NCBI GenBank assembly: GCA_028095005.1
Contig: CM051462.1
Location: 240,368,973 to 240,432,972 of the forward strand
Length of the DNA stretch: 64,000 nt
Direction: 5' to 3'
Origin: Rhynchospora pubera
Lineage: Eukaryota; Streptophyta; Magnoliopsida; Poales; Cyperaceae
Shown: in pieces, positions 42,673-54,305 of the stretch
Layout: each line of letters opens with the position of its first letter
Numbering within the stretch: the first letter of the stretch is position 1
Position numbers and translations under genes: made by a program
Notes under the pieces: model-generated
What the model saw: the letters and a program-made list of their open reading frames with translations, nothing else
Told to the model about the DNA's origin: nothing
The model's database searches: none

Positions 42673-44176
42673 GTGGCACATCTGGAGTTAGACATCCAAT
42701 AGAGGACTCACAAAATCTAGGGGGTAATACGAGTTGTACGTCTCGAGCACCGGAGACGAAGAGGAGATGTTTGCAAGGCTGTGAAAGTATGGATTCAGTT
42801 GTTAAAGCGATGTTGAATCAGGGGGTTGATATTTTGGTAGGAGAATATGCTGAAGGGAAAGGAGCGCAGAAGGATTATCCCTCTTCTGAAAAGGGCCCGT
42901 CTTTTAGTAAGAGCGAGGACAAAATGCAAGATAGCTGCAGCGGTGTCTCTAAGAGCAAGACAAATGTTGGTGTGCGTCACAATCACAATCACAATCTCAA
43001 GAGAGGTAGGCTCTTCACAAGAACTGTAACTAATTCAGGTAATTGCTTCTTAGCTTAGTGGAGGCCTGGCCTAGGTGAAAGGGAAAGAACCGAAGCAGTT
43101 GAAGTGAAAGTGAAGCCTCCCTCTTCAATCTACCCATAGGCATGTGGCCAAAAATTTAGAAGGATCGATTTCTGGAATTCTCCATTTTAAACGCTCTTTG
43201 GGATTTGTAATTTTAGATTGTCCCCTCCCACCCAAGTATTATAATAAGAACTATAATTAATTTATAACTGGTTGCTTGGGTCAGTCCTTTTTACATAGAG
43301 TTTGCGAGTGAGATCACAACAAGTCTTCTTTCATTATTTCAACACACGCAACACAAAGAGGTTTTAGAGGGAATTAGGGGAACCTCTTCTCCCCTCATTG
43401 TTTGTGAAGAGTTAAGTGTCTTATGCAATACTTTGTTTTGTTTATCAAGAATTTGGTTTTTCTTAAAGTAGGTATTAATCTATTGTCCTCGCTTTTTCTT
43501 TTTGTACTTTACTATATATTGTTTGTTAATAGTGCTATTATTTTTTTTTCAGATATTTGAATATTTTAAGTAGCTACATTTTGTTTTAAAAGTTTGAAAA
43601 AAAAATATTATGTTTGTCATTTACGAGATTGTTGAAGAGAAACCATCCAACGGGGACCAGGACCGAGCTAGCAGTCAAGAAGAAATATATTCAGGTATGT
43701 GACAGTGACAATGCAGCTGGTGAGTCTCACCATCAGCTACCTGCTTCAAAGAAAACTGGAGGGGGGAAAGAGGGAAATAAAAAGAGGAAGATTGATGATT
43801 CTGCCCCTATGGATGACAAGAAAATAGTAGAGAATTATGATGTGGCAAAGAAGAAGAAGAAGAAACAGGATAAGAAAATTAACAAGATAGAGAAGGATCA
43901 AAAGGATAGTTTATCTGGTGTCAATGCAGAGTATGAAGCTGAAGCAAAGATGCCAGATGACAAGTTCAGTTTACCTTTTTGCTTTTTTTTTGTTTTGGAA
44001 AATTACAAGATTTGTATATTTGATTAACCAAGTTGTTTGCACCTTTTGTTTTCAAACAGTGAGAAACTAAAGAAAGCCAAATTGCTGGACATGAAGAGAG
44101 GCAGCGAAATGGAGAGGGAGGGAGTTGAGGAAAGCCCTGGGAGTTGAAGCAGATTTCAAGGAAGCTGAAGAATATT
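42673..44176 (+). pseudogene. fragment of an unrecognised, spliced, lysine-rich gene
   Basis: An exon-like frame at 42673-43039 is bounded by a TTTCAG acceptor and a GGTAAT donor. It encodes a hydrophilic protein segment (GTSGVRHPIEDSQNLG... to FTRTVTNSG). About 600 bases later a lysine-rich frame (43614-43963) contains KKTGGGKEGNKKRK and KKKKKKQDKK. A GTTCAG donor near 43964 and an AAACAG acceptor near 44059 lead to EKLKKAKLLDMKRG. After that the frame shifts: another frame reads LRKALGVEADFKEAEEY, then stops at 44174-44176. I do not recognise the family. It could be a host gene remnant or a captured fragment. Element E starts 90 bases further on. Confidence 0.4.
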
Positions 44177-44507
44177 AAAAACCCAAGCAGTACAAAAATT
44201 CTATAAATACACACTAAAATCAAATAAAAGCAAATAAAATCAAGGGTTTTGAGTTATAATTTGTGTTGGTTAAATATTTTCTCTCGATTTGCCGATTTGC
44301 AAAACAACACCAAAACCCTAATACTAATATATCCATTTAGTGTTTCATAGCTAGATTATTTGAAGAATGGATTAAAGCAAGTGTGGCACACGTTCTGGAG
44401 CTTCAAGAGATTGCATTGGACTAGTTAGAGTCAATAGTTTAGGTTTATTTTATCTCTAAACTAATCTCAATCAGTTTGATGTTAAAATGCTGGTTTTTCA
44501 GTACAGT

Positions 44508-45151
44508 GCGTTGTACAATGCATTTATCGCGTTAGACAACGCACCGGTACTTTGCTGAACTTCTCTTCGTTTTGATTACAACGGACACTGCGTTACACAA
44601 CACTCCAGAACGTTGTGTAACGTACCTGGAAAGTCATACAACGCATCATCTCCGTTGTGCGACGCTTCTCTTTGACTGTTTAAACAGAGCGTTACACAAC
44701 GCTCTGCACGGTCTCGCAACGCTCCTTTGTAAATTCTCTGGAATTTCTGGTCGCTTTTTTTAGCCAAAATTCCTAGCATTTAATGCATTTAATGAGGCGT
44801 TCTATAACGGACCAAGGCGTCGTGTAACGCGTCTGTGTTCCTTTAATCCTTGAGCAAGTTTCTTATGCATTGTGTAACGCGTCGTCACGTTACACAACGC
44901 ATCTGACATACTTCTAGCCGTTGAGTTTTGTCTTTGCTCATGCGTTGCATAACGGGTCCCTTGCGTTGTGCAACGCTCTGACAACTCACACGGATACCTT
45001 ATCCGTTCTGTCTTTTTATAACGGCTATCTGTGCGTTGCATAACGTCCTATTACGTTGCGTAACGCATTGGTAACGGTTAGTTCAGCTTTTTGGCCTGTT
45101 TATAACAGCTAGTTGAGCGTTACACAACGCATTAGTTGTGTTGTGTAACGC
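44508..45151. repeat. array of GCGTTRYRYAACGC palindromes in the LTR
   Basis: About eighteen full or partial copies occur in 650 bases, for example GCGTTACACAACGC, GCGTTGTGCAACGC and ACGTTGTGTAACGT. The outer AACG/CGTT arms are kept while the middle four bases alternate purine and pyrimidine. Spacing is irregular. Confidence 0.85.
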
Positions 45152-45192
45152 ACTGGGTTTTTTTGAGTTGTTTTGGAGCTCTTGGCGCCCTC

Positions 45193-45201
45193 TATTTATA
45201 G
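45193..45201 (+). promoter_or_regulatory. TATA-like box of element E LTR
   Basis: TATTTATAG lies just downstream of the palindrome array, which would place that array in the promoter-proximal upstream region. Confidence 0.5.
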
Positions 45202-45768
45202 CATCCCCTTTGGGACTGTTAAAACACTTTTGCTAGCTTGCCAAATCTGTCTTTCTGAGCTCCAATCAACCAACTCTAAAACCCTCCTGTGTTTGAGCAT
45301 TAAAATAGCAAAACCATTGAGATTAGAGTGTGTAAACCAATCCACTAGTGCTAATTGCTAGATTTGTTGAGTGATTTGGTTAGAGCCTCAATTCTTTGAG
45401 TGTTTGTGCTTGTTAATTGAGTTAGGCCGATCCACCTCGAGTGTCATTGTGACGAGGTGATTTGGTTCGAAGTTGTAGACCCGTTCTTATTGGAATTGAA
45501 CGGAGCGCGCCCTTTGGTGGTAGCGAAACTCCCGGAGACGTACGACTAAGGCTAGCTTCCACTAGCGGGTCGGAACTCCGTAATCACATCGCGTGTTCAA
45601 TTTCTCTCTTTCCTTCTCTTTTTACTTTCCTTGCTTTGTGAATTGCTTGTGATTTGTTGTTATTGTTAGACCAATTTTGAATTGAACCAAATATTGACCA
45701 TACCGGTTTAGATAGTTGTTTTTGTGCCTATTCACCTCCTCTAGGCCTTTAAATTAGGGACAACAAAG

Positions 45769-45780
45769 TGGTATCAGAGC
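45769..45780 (+). other. element E primer-binding site
   Basis: TGGTATCAGAGC lies three bases after the LTR end. Confidence 0.92.
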
Positions 45781-45825
45781 AGGGGTTGTCTTTTGACCCT
45801 CTATTTTGATAGATAACCTCGATTC

Positions 45826-47091
45826 ATGGCCTCTAGGGTGATAGAAAAACCGAACAAATTTGGTTCCACTTGCAAGAACTTCAGTTATTGGAAGAGATGT
45901 ATGGTTGTATACCTCAACTTGATTGACCTTTGGGATGTTGTTGATAAGCCATATACGCCAATAGTTGATAGTGAAGGTAGGGAGACTCATGCCTCTAAGA
46001 CCATTAGGACCAAAAATGACAATGTCGTCAATGTCTTGTTAAACTCGGTACATGAGTCCATAGCAGCCATTTTTGTAGTTCTACTAGTGCACATGAAATG
46101 TGGGTTTCTCTCTTGAACCGTTATGAGGGAAATTCTCTAATCAAAAGCTCCCGCCAATTTGAGTTGGAGTCTAGATTAGATAATTTTCGCATAAGGGATG
46201 GTGAATGAATCGAGGAAATGTATACCTGGTTTATACAATTGCTCGATGAATTCAACAACATAGGAGAAACCCTATCTAATAGTCGTGTTATAGGAAGATT
46301 GCTTAGGGCTTTGGTGGGAAGACCTCAATTCGACAATCTCATCTCGACTCTTGAGACACAACAAAGGTCCCACAACAACCTCACACCGGAGATCATCTAT
46401 ACTCATTACCGGTGTGTGGAAGAGAAGCTCGAGCAACTTGGAGAGTTGAAGTATGAGCCCAAAACCGTGGCATTGTCGGCTAGTGACAACAAGGCATCTC
46501 CCTCCAAGAACCGACACAATGACAACCACCAAGGAAGGCACCGCCACTCAAGTGACAAGTCCAAGGGCATTATCGACCTTGATGAGGACAAGCAAGGAGC
46601 CGTTCTCTCAAAGATGTTTCGAGCCATCATGATCTTTGAGGGAAAGTTCAACAAAGAAAGACTTGAGAATGATGAAAGAGCTCTTTGCTTCGTGTGCCAA
46701 AAGGAAGGTCACACCATGTACTCTTGCTTCAAGCTCTTCCCTCAATTGAAGAATGATAAGGAAGATGGTGGCAAGAGAAGGGGTGATGGCCGATTCAAAT
46801 CCAAGAGGGGACACTACAATAGCAAGAAGAAGGGTGAGAAAGCCATGCAAGCAACTTGGGACAATGATTCCGATTCAAGCTCATCCTCTCAATCCGATTC
46901 GGAATCCGAGTGCGACTTTGACAACCTTGCTCTTGTGGCTCAAGTCAATGGTGTGGTGATGCCGTTGGATGACAACCTAGATGACTTGGTGAAGGAGGTC
47001 TTCAACGAGTTCAACCGAGGGAACATCCATGTGCATCCATTGAGCAAAACTAGCCTTGATGAAGCATCAACCTCTACATCGACCCTCACAT
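45826..47091 (+). pseudogene. element E gag, 5' part, frameshifted and cut by D
   Basis: The start ATG (45826) opens a copia Gag N-terminus (KFGSTCKNFSYWKRCMVVYL). A frameshift near 46075-46097 moves the frame so that coding continues in the frame of 46098 (EMWVSLLNRYEGNSL). An in-frame TGA lies at 46206-46208. Downstream the Gag core and a CCHC knuckle CFVCQKEGHTMYSC (near 46686) are intact, followed by serine- and acid-rich sequence. Element D interrupts after 47091. The codon spanning the junction to 56686 reads TAA, a second stop. Confidence 0.88.
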
Positions 47092-49466
47092 TGTCACACC
47101 CCGCAGCGGCGGCGTGACAGATTCCCGCCGCAAGAACGTGCTTCGCACGCCCCGCAAGGCTTACTGATTGGCCACAAGTCAATATGCCATGTTTTAGTAT
47201 ACTAAGCACCATGCACTTAACTAGCAACAGTTCAAATACTCCAAGTTGAGGTTATGCTTGTAACATGTGCAAACAAAATTTCGACAGAGTTTCCTCTGTA
47301 ATAGACGGCATCCAGCCATATAGGCAACATTCACACAGTTTATCAAGTCTTTTCCCAACCCAACCCATCAAGCAGCAGTTAGTAAACTTAACAACTGAAG
47401 TTTACACACATACAAGCATATAGTTATACAATCAAACAAGCAACAATACACCAGTACACAAAACATAGCCTGACAATAAGTACATGGCTTACTTCTCCAA
47501 CTCTTCAACCCACGCCGCCAAAACCTGGAACCCATGAAAACATGGTACGGTGAGAAAGGAAACCATTTCTCAGTGCGGTATTTAGTTCCAGCCACGCATG
47601 AACCCGAAGTCTCATGTTGCGGAACTAAATACACACTGTTTAATATATATAAGAACATAGTTTGCACAGTTTATTCATAAAACAGTTAGCAATTCATGCT
47701 ATGCAATGCAAGGCCAGCTAGCAACGATTATCCGAAATCTGCAAATTCAATTCATACAAAAGCCGGCACTTGTTGGACACCTACCCATGCACAATACTAG
47801 GCTGGTTACCAATCAGCCAAGTCATTTCCTTTCCATCAATACAACCAAATAGTACTTAATTGCTGAGAACATTTACCCCCTCATAGTCATGAGTCCCGGA
47901 ACATAAGCGCTTATCTCACGGCCCTTGGAACAACGGTTCATGACGCCGCTTTCCAAAGATGTAAATGCCATTCATCACACAATTAGCACAGCCATACCAT
48001 ATATCACAGTTCAGCCACAATAAAATAAACCATTCAATATGCATGTCACGAGATAACAATCCATCCTATGCACAGTCATGTAGCATATATACATATAATA
48101 TAGCAATTCATTCATGCAGGCTACATGCTAAGTCATGCAAGAACATCAAGCAACATGCATAATATACTTTAGTTTAGCACAGCAACAAGAGTTAGGGTCC
48201 AGGTGAAATCCGCACCTCAAACCTTATACCGCTTTACCCGCCGTTTACTGCTGCGAAGCACCCGTTTCACCGCTCAAGTCCACCGAATCACCTTGCTCAG
48301 GGTCTGGTTCAAGCAATCAAAACCTTATGTCACAGTCATACTCAACACCAGCCTATAACTCATGCAATTACGTGGTAAAGGCATCTAGCCAAACACCGTT
48401 GCGTGACTGGTTTGCGGGTGTTTGCAACACCGCTTCATGGTTTGATAGTTAACCAACACCAGACCTATGGTGCTCATTAGCACATGGTCAGTTAGGGTGC
48501 ACCAACAATACTATGCAATGCATCACAATCATCATCCCAAAGGTCTGTTTGAGTCATGAAAACCAGCCACTATACACAACTCATGCACCATCATGAATTT
48601 TCCAACCTGTTTTGGGTAAACCAGGGCCAAAATCATGCATGCAACCTTATTCTTTACCTTCCCAACTATCCAGCTATGTCCCAAACACTACTTTCCACTG
48701 TCTAATGCCTCAAAACTAAGCTCTAATGGCCTGTTTTGGTAGGGAACAGAACAGATACGAATTTAGCAACAAGAAGGGCATAATTGTCCACACAATTGGG
48801 CCAGAGAAAGAGGTAAAGGGGTGGGGACTAGGTGTCAGCAAACCAATCTCCCCCTGCCTAATGACTAAGCAGCTAGGTGTCACTAATCTGTTGGGGCTGG
48901 TCAATCAAGTTGGACTGCCTTTTGGTCAGCTCCAAAGGGCACACCACTGGACAGTTCCAGTGTTACATGCATGGGACACCTCCAGTACATGCAACCATAC
49001 ATGCCTAAGTACAGATTTCATGACTGGGCAGCTATATTAACAATCACACACTCAGACCGGCTGTAACCGTCATGCGTTACAGCATAATTTGGTCATCATT
49101 TTGGTCACAATTTGGGTCATCATACCATGTCATTATACCACGCAATAATTTATTTCAGTTTGGCATACATGATGCATCATACACACATAGTCTGATTGTC
49201 AGGCAACCGTTATCATAGCGGGACTTATACCGTTTCCAACCACGCTTTACATGACTGCACTAGTGTCTGGACAGGGACGGGGGTATATTTACATGGGTCT
49301 CTAGTCAGTCAAGGTCTCAATCACCACCACCCCCCTAATAGACAAGATGCAATTTGGAGCAACTCATAGTACCGTATTTACCAACCCCTGAATTTCCCCC
49401 ACGCTCTAAGGCCTGGTTGCATGGTGTTTACATGACCGGAACACCGTCAGACAACCGTATCTCACA
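47092..49466 (-). repeat. element D 3' LTR (left copy)
   Basis: It is 2375 bp. Near its end, GCGGCG (47106-47111) pairs with CGCCGC (47126-47131) around a loop that reads GGAATCTGTCACGC on the minus strand. The reverse complement of the three-hairpin cluster is at about 47527-47635. Confidence 0.94.
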
Positions 49467-49480
49467 TTCCTCCCCCCTTA
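49467..49480 (-). other. element D polypurine tract
   Basis: On the minus strand the bases read TAAGGGGGGAGGAA, next to the 3' LTR. Confidence 0.85.
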
Positions 49481-49489
49481 AGAATCCGT

Positions 49490-52400
49490 TCAGTCCTCTG
49501 AACGAATCGTACCTGAACTCACGAACAACTCAGGGTAACGCTCTCTAATCGTGCTCTCAAGCTCCCAAGTTGCCTCTTTTTCTGAGTGCTGCCCCCACTG
49601 CACAAGTACCAGCCTAATGACTTTGGTTCTCAACCGTTGCTCTCTACTGTCCAGAATTCTCATGGGTGCCTCTTCATAAGTCAAATTTTCACCAAGATGC
49701 AGCTGAGAATAATCCAATACATGAGATGGATCACCAACAAACCGTCTCAGCTGTGATACATGAAACACTGGGTGTATACGGTTCAATTCATCCGGCAGCT
49801 TCAACCTATAAGCAACCGCTCCAACTCTTTCCTCCACCGGAAAAGGTCCAACATACCGAGGACTTAGCTTTCCAGTCACACCGAATCTATACACTCCACG
49901 CATGGGAGAAACCTTTAGCCATACTCTTTCTCCATCCTTGTACTCAACCGGTCGCCTATGCACATCGGCATACCGCTTTTGCCTATCTTGTGCTGCTTTG
50001 AGTCTACTCAGGACCACCTTTGTTTTCTCTGAATTTTCAGCCACTAACTCAGGTCCAGTTGGGACAAAATTGCCCCTGGGTTGCCACCATAACGGTGTAC
50101 GACATGGCTCCCCATACAACGCCTCATACGGCGGCATGCCAATGCTGGAATGAAAGCTATTGTTGTATGCAAACTCAGCCAAATACAAATGATCAAGCCA
50201 TGAGCCACCAAAACTCAATGCACACGCCCTCAACATGTCTTCCAGGGTTTGTATAGTGCGCTCCGACTGCCCATCAGTTTGCGGGTGATGTGCCGAACTA
50301 AATTTCAGCTTTGTACCCATAGCCTCTTGAAAACTTTTCCAAAAATGAGATATAAACCGGCCATCTCTATCTGAAATTATCTCCTGTGGACAGCCATGAT
50401 ATTTGCAAAAATTTCTAAGGAATATTTCAGCCAATTCCTTAGCCGCAACATCTGCCCGAATCGGTATGAAGCGGGCTACCTTGGTCAGCCGATCCACTAT
50501 CACCCACACTGCCTCAATCCTTCCTTTTGTTTTTGGAAAACCAGATACAAAATCCATTGTAATAGACTCAAATTTGCTCTTTGGCCACCTCAAAGTCTGC
50601 AACAATCCCGCACTTTTCTTCCTATCGGCCTTTACTTGCTGACAGATCAAACACTTCTCAACAAATCGAGCCACTTCTTTCTTCATGCCTGGCCACCAAA
50701 AATATTTTCTCAAGTCTTGATACATTTTTACCTCACCAGGATGTAAAGCATACCCCGATTCATGCGCCTCAGACAAGATCAACGCCTTGATTCCCGCATC
50801 ATTCGGCACACAAATGCGATTTCTGAACCGCAAAACACCGCTTTCATCAACACGGAACGGGGTTTCATTTTCTGTTGCTACTCTTTCCTTGAACCTTTTA
50901 CAATTATCATCAACCACTTGAGCTGCTTGAATTCTATCATGTAAATCAGGTTGTACTTCTATGGCAGCTAACATCACCGTCATAAGCACGGGAGATGTAA
51001 CACTCACTGTTTGGACCCGGCTCAACATCCGTTGCCCGAGTTCCTGTGATACCCCAACCTGCAACTCCATACGCCTCATTTCTTCAAGCAATCTTGGCTC
51101 CTGTGTTAATAAAGTCACCGCATTCATTCGACTCTTCCTACTCAAAGCATCAGCCACCCAATTAGCCTTACCGGCATGATACAATATCTCCAAATCATAA
51201 TCTTTCATAAGTTCTAGCCAACGCCTTTGCCTCAGGTTCAATTCTTTTTGTGTGAAAATATATTTCAAGCTCTGATGGTCTGTATAGATTTTACACTTAA
51301 CTCCATACAAGTAATGCCGCCAAATTTTAAGTGCAAAGATAACAGCCGCAAGCTCTAAATCGTGGGTCGGATAATTCTGTTCATGCGGCCTCAATTGCCT
51401 TGATGCGTAGGCTATTACATGCTTTTCTTGCATCAACACACATCCCAAACCCGACTTAGAAGCATCAGTATATACATCATACTCTCGGCCTGGAATCGGT
51501 ATAGCAAGGACCGGCGCTGTCACAAGCCGATTTTTCAACTCCTGAAAACTTTTCTCTTGCCTTTCTTCCCATACAAACTTTACTCCCTTATGCAACAATT
51601 CTGTCAGTGGCTTGGCAATTCGAGAGAAACCAGCCACAAATCGCCTATAGTATCCCGCCAAACCCAAGAAACTTCTTATCTCACTCACTGATTTCGGTTG
51701 GCTCCATTCAGTCACTGCCTGCACTTTTGATGGGTCCACAGCCAATCCTTCTCCAGAAATTACATGGCCTAAAAATGCCACCTTATTTAGCCAAAATTCA
51801 CACTTAGAAAATTTACCATACAGCTTGCATTCTCTCAGCCTACTTAATACAATCCTGAGATGTTTAGCATGCTCTTCAAATGATCGAGAATAGATCAAAA
51901 TGTCATCAATAAAAACCACAACAAAGGCATCCAGAAATTCCTTAAACACCCGATTCATAAGATCCATAAATGCAGCTGGTGCATTTGTTAAGCCAAACGG
52001 CATAACCAAGAACTCATAGTGGCCGTACCTCGTACGAAAGGCTGTCTTTTCTACATCACTAGGGCGTATCTTGAGCTGATGATAGCCCGTTCTCAAATCA
52101 ATCTTAGAATACACCGATGATCCTTGCAGTTGATCAAACAGATCATCAATGCGTGGCAAAGGATAGCGGTTCTTCACCGTCACCTTATTCAGCTCACGGT
52201 AATCAATGCATAACCGTAAGGTACCGTCTTTCTTCCTTACAAACAAAACTGGGGCTCCCCACGGTGAACTGCTGGGTCTAATGAAACCCTTTGCTAATAG
52301 CTCTTCCAATTGCACTTTCAATTCTTTCATCTCAGCTGGGGCCATCCGGTATGGGGTCTTGGATATTGGAGTGGTACCCGGCAGCAAATCAATGCCGAAT

Positions 52401-54160
52401 TCCACTTCTCTATCAGGTGGTACTCCAGCTATCTCATCAGGGAACACATCTTTAAACTCTTTCACTACAGCAATAGTATCAATACTTGCTTTTTCTTCAG
52501 CCGCTTCACCAATAACGGCAGCCAAATATGCATCACACCCGGCCTGAACCAGGTTACACGCTTCCACCGCTGAAATAAATATCATAGGGTCTCCAATAGC
52601 TTTGCATTTAAACACACAAGAGACTGGGCTGCCCGCTTGAAATCGGACCAGCCGCTTTGCACAATCTATCACCGCATGATGCCGAGTCAGCCAATCAAAA
52701 CCGAGTAGTGCATCATACCCGGCTATGTCCAAAACTAACATGTCAGCTTCCAAATCACGCCCATTTATCATCACCTTAAGTCCCTTACAACATTGCAACA
52801 CCTCTTTAAAATAACCAAGTGGAGTCTGAACACTGAGAGCTCTCTCTTGCGACTTAGTCGGCCAGCCGCAACTCTCCACGAAATCCCTCGCCGCGACCGA
52901 ATGACTACACCCCGTATCGAACAACACAAAAGCTCTCTGACCTGAAATAAAAACATTACCTGTCATAAGTTCGGTGGGTGCAGTAGAACTTGGGTCAGCT
53001 TCTTGCTCTAATTCATCTTGTGCCTCTTCAATCACTTCCACCGCATGGACAGCCACACGACCGCCCGTTCTGCCACCCCGCCATGCAGGGTTTCCACGCC
53101 CTCTACCCGCCATCCCAAAGGCAGGTCCTCCTCTAATAATTCCTTGTTGTAATTTTGGGCATTCATTCTTCCAGTGCCCGCTTTCCCCACAATTAAAACA
53201 TAAACTCCTTGCAACCCGACATTGAGACTCAGGATGCGGACTATTACATGTACGGCACCAAGCCTTTTGAGTTTGATTACCCATGCCCATCTTGACTTGC
53301 ACTGGTGCAGAAGATTGAGATCCTTTCACATTAGCAACCGGCTTATTAAATGGAACCGGTTTTACAAACTTAGGCTTAACATTTCTGACCTGCCCCCAAT
53401 TAGATTTCCTTTTGCCATGCCCTTCCATTCTTTCAGCTCGATCCATCAATTCTTGCACTTCATTTTCCCCCGTGGCATCCAACGCTTGTGCAATGTCTGG
53501 GTCAAGCCCATTTAAGTACTGCCTACGGTACAAATACTCATCACCAGTCACATCCGGTGCATAACGAGACAACTCCACAAAAGTATCATTATACTGCCCT
53601 ACAGTGATGCCTTCCTGAGTAAGAGTGAGAAACTGCTGCCTCAACTTTTCTTTTTGGGCAGAACTCAAATACCTCCTAGTAAACACTTGTTCAAACCACT
53701 GCCATGGTATTCTTAACTGCTCACCGGTAAAGCTCCTCCTTGCTGTTTTCCACCAGAATCTGGCCGAGTTCTCCAAGTATGGAGTGGCAAGCTCGACTTT
53801 GTTCCCATCCGGTACTCGAACCAACTGAAACTTATTATTGATACTTTCCAACCACTCTTCGGCCGCTTTATACCCGCCTGTGCCATCAAACCGTGGCGGG
53901 TGCTGGCTACCAAAGTCAGCCAATAGCCGTCTGAACTCATTGGCTTCATTCGCTGGAGCTGTTGGCACTGCTCCAAGTTCATGAGTTAAATAGCGGCCTT
54001 GTTCATATGCTGCCAGCAGTCTAACATCAATGGCAGCCTGTCTGCGTATCGTCTCAACCGGTACCGGTTCATCAGGATTTGGCTCTAAGCCTTCATCATC
54101 TGCACGGTTGAGGGGCTCACGCTCACGTGCCCTGCTTCCTTGTCCCGCTCCACGTTCCAT
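49490..54160 (-). CDS. element D Gag-Pol polyprotein, 1556 residues, intact
   Basis: A single open frame carries Gag capsid (about 75-250), CCHC knuckle CFNCGESGHWKNEC (321-334), aspartic protease DTG (415-417), reverse transcriptase (605-790, FIDD at 750-753), RNase H (885-1008), integrase with HHCC finger (1133-1173) and DDE core, a GPY/F-type module and a C-terminal chromodomain-like segment ending ERYPELF. The start ATG (54160) follows GGACAGGTTGCC-like leader bases as in A. No visible catalytic residue is lost, so the protein could support its own movement and, by inference, that of the Gag-only elements. Chromodomains in this lineage are thought to guide integration to certain chromatin. 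Confidence 0.97.
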   Translation of the reverse strand: MERGAGQGSRAREREPLNRADDEGLEPNPDEPVPVETIRRQAAIDVRLLAAYEQGRYLTHELGAVPTAPANEANEFRRLLADFGSQHPPRFDGTGGYKAAEEWLESINNKFQLVRVPDGNKVELATPYLENSARFWWKTARRSFTGEQLRIPWQWFEQVFTRRYLSSAQKEKLRQQFLTLTQEGITVGQYNDTFVELSRYAPDVTGDEYLYRRQYLNGLDPDIAQALDATGENEVQELMDRAERMEGHGKRKSNWGQVRNVKPKFVKPVPFNKPVANVKGSQSSAPVQVKMGMGNQTQKAWCRTCNSPHPESQCRVARSLCFNCGESGHWKNECPKLQQGIIRGGPAFGMAGRGRGNPAWRGGRTGGRVAVHAVEVIEEAQDELEQEADPSSTAPTELMTGNVFISGQRAFVLFDTGCSHSVAARDFVESCGWPTKSQERALSVQTPLGYFKEVLQCCKGLKVMINGRDLEADMLVLDIAGYDALLGFDWLTRHHAVIDCAKRLVRFQAGSPVSCVFKCKAIGDPMIFISAVEACNLVQAGCDAYLAAVIGEAAEEKASIDTIAVVKEFKDVFPDEIAGVPPDREVEFGIDLLPGTTPISKTPYRMAPAEMKELKVQLEELLAKGFIRPSSSPWGAPVLFVRKKDGTLRLCIDYRELNKVTVKNRYPLPRIDDLFDQLQGSSVYSKIDLRTGYHQLKIRPSDVEKTAFRTRYGHYEFLVMPFGLTNAPAAFMDLMNRVFKEFLDAFVVVFIDDILIYSRSFEEHAKHLRIVLSRLRECKLYGKFSKCEFWLNKVAFLGHVISGEGLAVDPSKVQAVTEWSQPKSVSEIRSFLGLAGYYRRFVAGFSRIAKPLTELLHKGVKFVWEERQEKSFQELKNRLVTAPVLAIPIPGREYDVYTDASKSGLGCVLMQEKHVIAYASRQLRPHEQNYPTHDLELAAVIFALKIWRHYLYGVKCKIYTDHQSLKYIFTQKELNLRQRRWLELMKDYDLEILYHAGKANWVADALSRKSRMNAVTLLTQEPRLLEEMRRMELQVGVSQELGQRMLSRVQTVSVTSPVLMTVMLAAIEVQPDLHDRIQAAQVVDDNCKRFKERVATENETPFRVDESGVLRFRNRICVPNDAGIKALILSEAHESGYALHPGEVKMYQDLRKYFWWPGMKKEVARFVEKCLICQQVKADRKKSAGLLQTLRWPKSKFESITMDFVSGFPKTKGRIEAVWVIVDRLTKVARFIPIRADVAAKELAEIFLRNFCKYHGCPQEIISDRDGRFISHFWKSFQEAMGTKLKFSSAHHPQTDGQSERTIQTLEDMLRACALSFGGSWLDHLYLAEFAYNNSFHSSIGMPPYEALYGEPCRTPLWWQPRGNFVPTGPELVAENSEKTKVVLSRLKAAQDRQKRYADVHRRPVEYKDGERVWLKVSPMRGVYRFGVTGKLSPRYVGPFPVEERVGAVAYRLKLPDELNRIHPVFHVSQLRRFVGDPSHVLDYSQLHLGENLTYEEAPMRILDSREQRLRTKVIRLVLVQWGQHSEKEATWELESTIRERYPELFVSSGTIRSED

Positions 54161-54282
54161 GGCAACCTGTTCAACTCAAAGCCCGTTAACAAACAGCCAC
54201 GTAAAGAAAAGGAACCCGACATACCACGGCCCTTAGACCTACCCCACTCAGACATCCTACAAGTCTAGTTGGGTCATACCAT

Positions 54283-54294
54283 GCTCTGATACCA
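54283..54294 (-). other. element D primer-binding site
   Basis: The complement of TGGTATCAGAGC, eleven bases from the 5' LTR. Confidence 0.9.
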
Positions 54295-54305
54295 CTTTAG
54301 AAACC

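Larger units (their letters stand above)
44264..45765 (+). repeat. element E 5' LTR
   Basis: It is 1502 bp, from TGTTGGTT to AGGGACAACA. A TATA-like TATTTATAG lies at 45193-45201. The region 44508-45151 is packed with 14-bp palindromes. Confidence 0.88.
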
